Program-made: the position numbers and the translations under genes
Source: Sulfurimonas sp.
GTDB taxonomy: Bacteria > Campylobacterota > Campylobacteria > Campylobacterales > Sulfurimonadaceae
Direction of reading: 5' to 3'
Length of the DNA stretch: 6,219 bases
Assembly: GCA_027044845.1 (NCBI GenBank)
Contig: JALUBM010000152.1
Location: forward strand, 1-6,219
In this document: positions 5,605 through 6,219 of the stretch, in pieces
Position numbering within the stretch: position 1 is the stretch's first letter
How the letters are laid out: each line of letters begins with the position of its first letter
The notes under the pieces: model-generated
Told to the model about the DNA's origin: nothing
The model's input: the letters and a program-made list of their open reading frames with translations, nothing else
Databases searched by the model: none

Positions 5605-6216
5605 ATGATATTTTCCTACATTAGAGTCAGCACCGACACTCAAACAATCCAACACCAAAAAGATGAAATACAACGATACTGTGACTTGAATAACTTAACA
5701 ATAGATACAAATATTGAAATAGAAATCTCTTCACGAAAAGATACAAGAGCAAGAAAGATAGATGAACTCCTAGAACAGCTAAATAAAAATGATATTTTAA
5801 TCGTTACGGAGTTATCGCGACTTGGTAGAAATACTGGTGAAGTCATTAACCTTATAGATATGATTTTGAAAAAGGGTGTGGAAGTTCGCATACTTAAACA
5901 AAATCTTTTTATAAAAGAGAGTGACCCCATGAACAAAATGATGATTACAATGTTATCTATGTTTAGTGAATTTGAAAGAGACATCATAAGCCAACGAACC
6001 AAAGAGGCACTCAAAGGTCTAAAGGAAAAAGGTGTAAAACTTGGTAAGCCAACAGGTGTAATCCAAAAAAGTATTTTTGATAAAGATAAAGAGAGGATTA
6101 TTGAATTACTCAACCTTGGTCTTAGCTACAAAAAAGTAGTAGATAAGCATCTTGGATATGGTTCACAATCTACACTATACACATATGTACAAAAAAGAAA
6201 CTTGTTGGCTTCATAA
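5605..6216 (+). CDS. Small serine site-specific recombinase (resolvase/invertase family)
   Basis: The 203-aa product has the full length and layout of small serine recombinases. The catalytic domain (about 1-105) starts with YIRVST, giving nucleophile S9 and R7. The motif ELSRLGRN (69-76) supplies the active-site arginines R72 and R75; Ser replaces the more usual Asp before RLGR. The long dimerisation helix runs over MLSMFSEFERDIISQRTKEAL. GKPTG then links to a C-terminal helix-turn-helix (about 164-198, including ERIIELLNLGLSYKKVV). All catalytic residues are present, so it should be active. Such enzymes cut at the central 2 bp of paired, roughly palindromic sites, and either invert or excise DNA depending on site orientation. 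CGGAG precedes the ATG by 9 nt. The 22-bp elements upstream are candidate substrates. The gene ends 3 bp before the window does, so its terminator is not seen. Confidence 0.93.
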   Translation: MIFSYIRVSTDTQTIQHQKDEIQRYCDLNNLTIDTNIEIEISSRKDTRARKIDELLEQLNKNDILIVTELSRLGRNTGEVINLIDMILKKGVEVRILKQNLFIKESDPMNKMMITMLSMFSEFERDIISQRTKEALKGLKEKGVKLGKPTGVIQKSIFDKDKERIIELLNLGLSYKKVVDKHLGYGSQSTLYTYVQKRNLLAS

Positions 6217-6219
6217 AAT

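Noticed and set aside
5640..6113. Long open frame on the minus strand opposite the recombinase
   Set aside because: It lies wholly within a well-supported recombinase gene and its translation is a Ser/Leu/Ile-rich shadow with no domain features.
1..6219. CRISPR array, tRNA/rRNA genes or insertion-sequence ends
   Set aside because: No regularly spaced direct repeats, no cloverleaf or ribosomal RNA sequence, and no transposase flanked by terminal inverted repeats were seen; the three 22-bp copies are too few and too far apart to be an array.

Overview
The window is AT-rich (roughly 30% G+C by eye), with tightly packed genes, AAGGAG-type ribosome binding sites and A/T-ending codons. This fits an AT-rich bacterium. 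The protein style and gene combination recall Campylobacterota (Sulfurimonas/Arcobacter-like), but that is only an impression. The content is accessory: a toxin-antitoxin pair, a putative regulator, three genes with no clear function and a site-specific recombinase. This suggests part of a genomic island, integrative element or plasmid.

Left block (1-1728): a two-gene AbiE-type toxin-antitoxin operon. It holds a winged-helix AbiEi/DUF6088-like antitoxin and a nucleotidyltransferase AbiEii toxin, joined by an ATGA overlap, with a promoter and ribosome binding site at the left edge.

Middle block (1764-5446): a leftward gene for a probable winged-helix, WYL-like regulator lies divergent from a rightward cluster. 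That cluster encodes a charged 276-aa protein with a helix-turn-helix-like middle, an unrecognised 353-aa protein starting one base later, and a small ankyrin-repeat protein. The 212-bp divergent gap holds a good leftward promoter and a leader with several small hairpins.

Right block (5447-6219): a 158-bp gap with a 9-bp stem-loop, a near-consensus promoter and an AT-rich palindrome, followed by a small serine recombinase gene that ends three bases before the window does.

The most striking structure is a 22-bp palindromic element (TGA, 2 nt, GGACAATTGTCC, 2 nt, TCA) present three times. One copy is inside the regulator gene (2343-2364), one near the 5' end of the 276-aa gene (3067-3088), and one 128 bp before the recombinase gene (5455-5476). 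The second and third copies are inverted relative to each other, match at 21 of 22 bases, and bracket about 2.4 kb holding most of the three-gene cluster. With a serine recombinase next door, the simplest exciting reading is a DNA-inversion or module-exchange system that would switch the cluster off. The first two copies are in the same reading frame of two divergent genes, so recombination between them would give in-frame chimeras. A regulator operator repeated three times is the main alternative. No recombination has been shown; this is inference from sequence.
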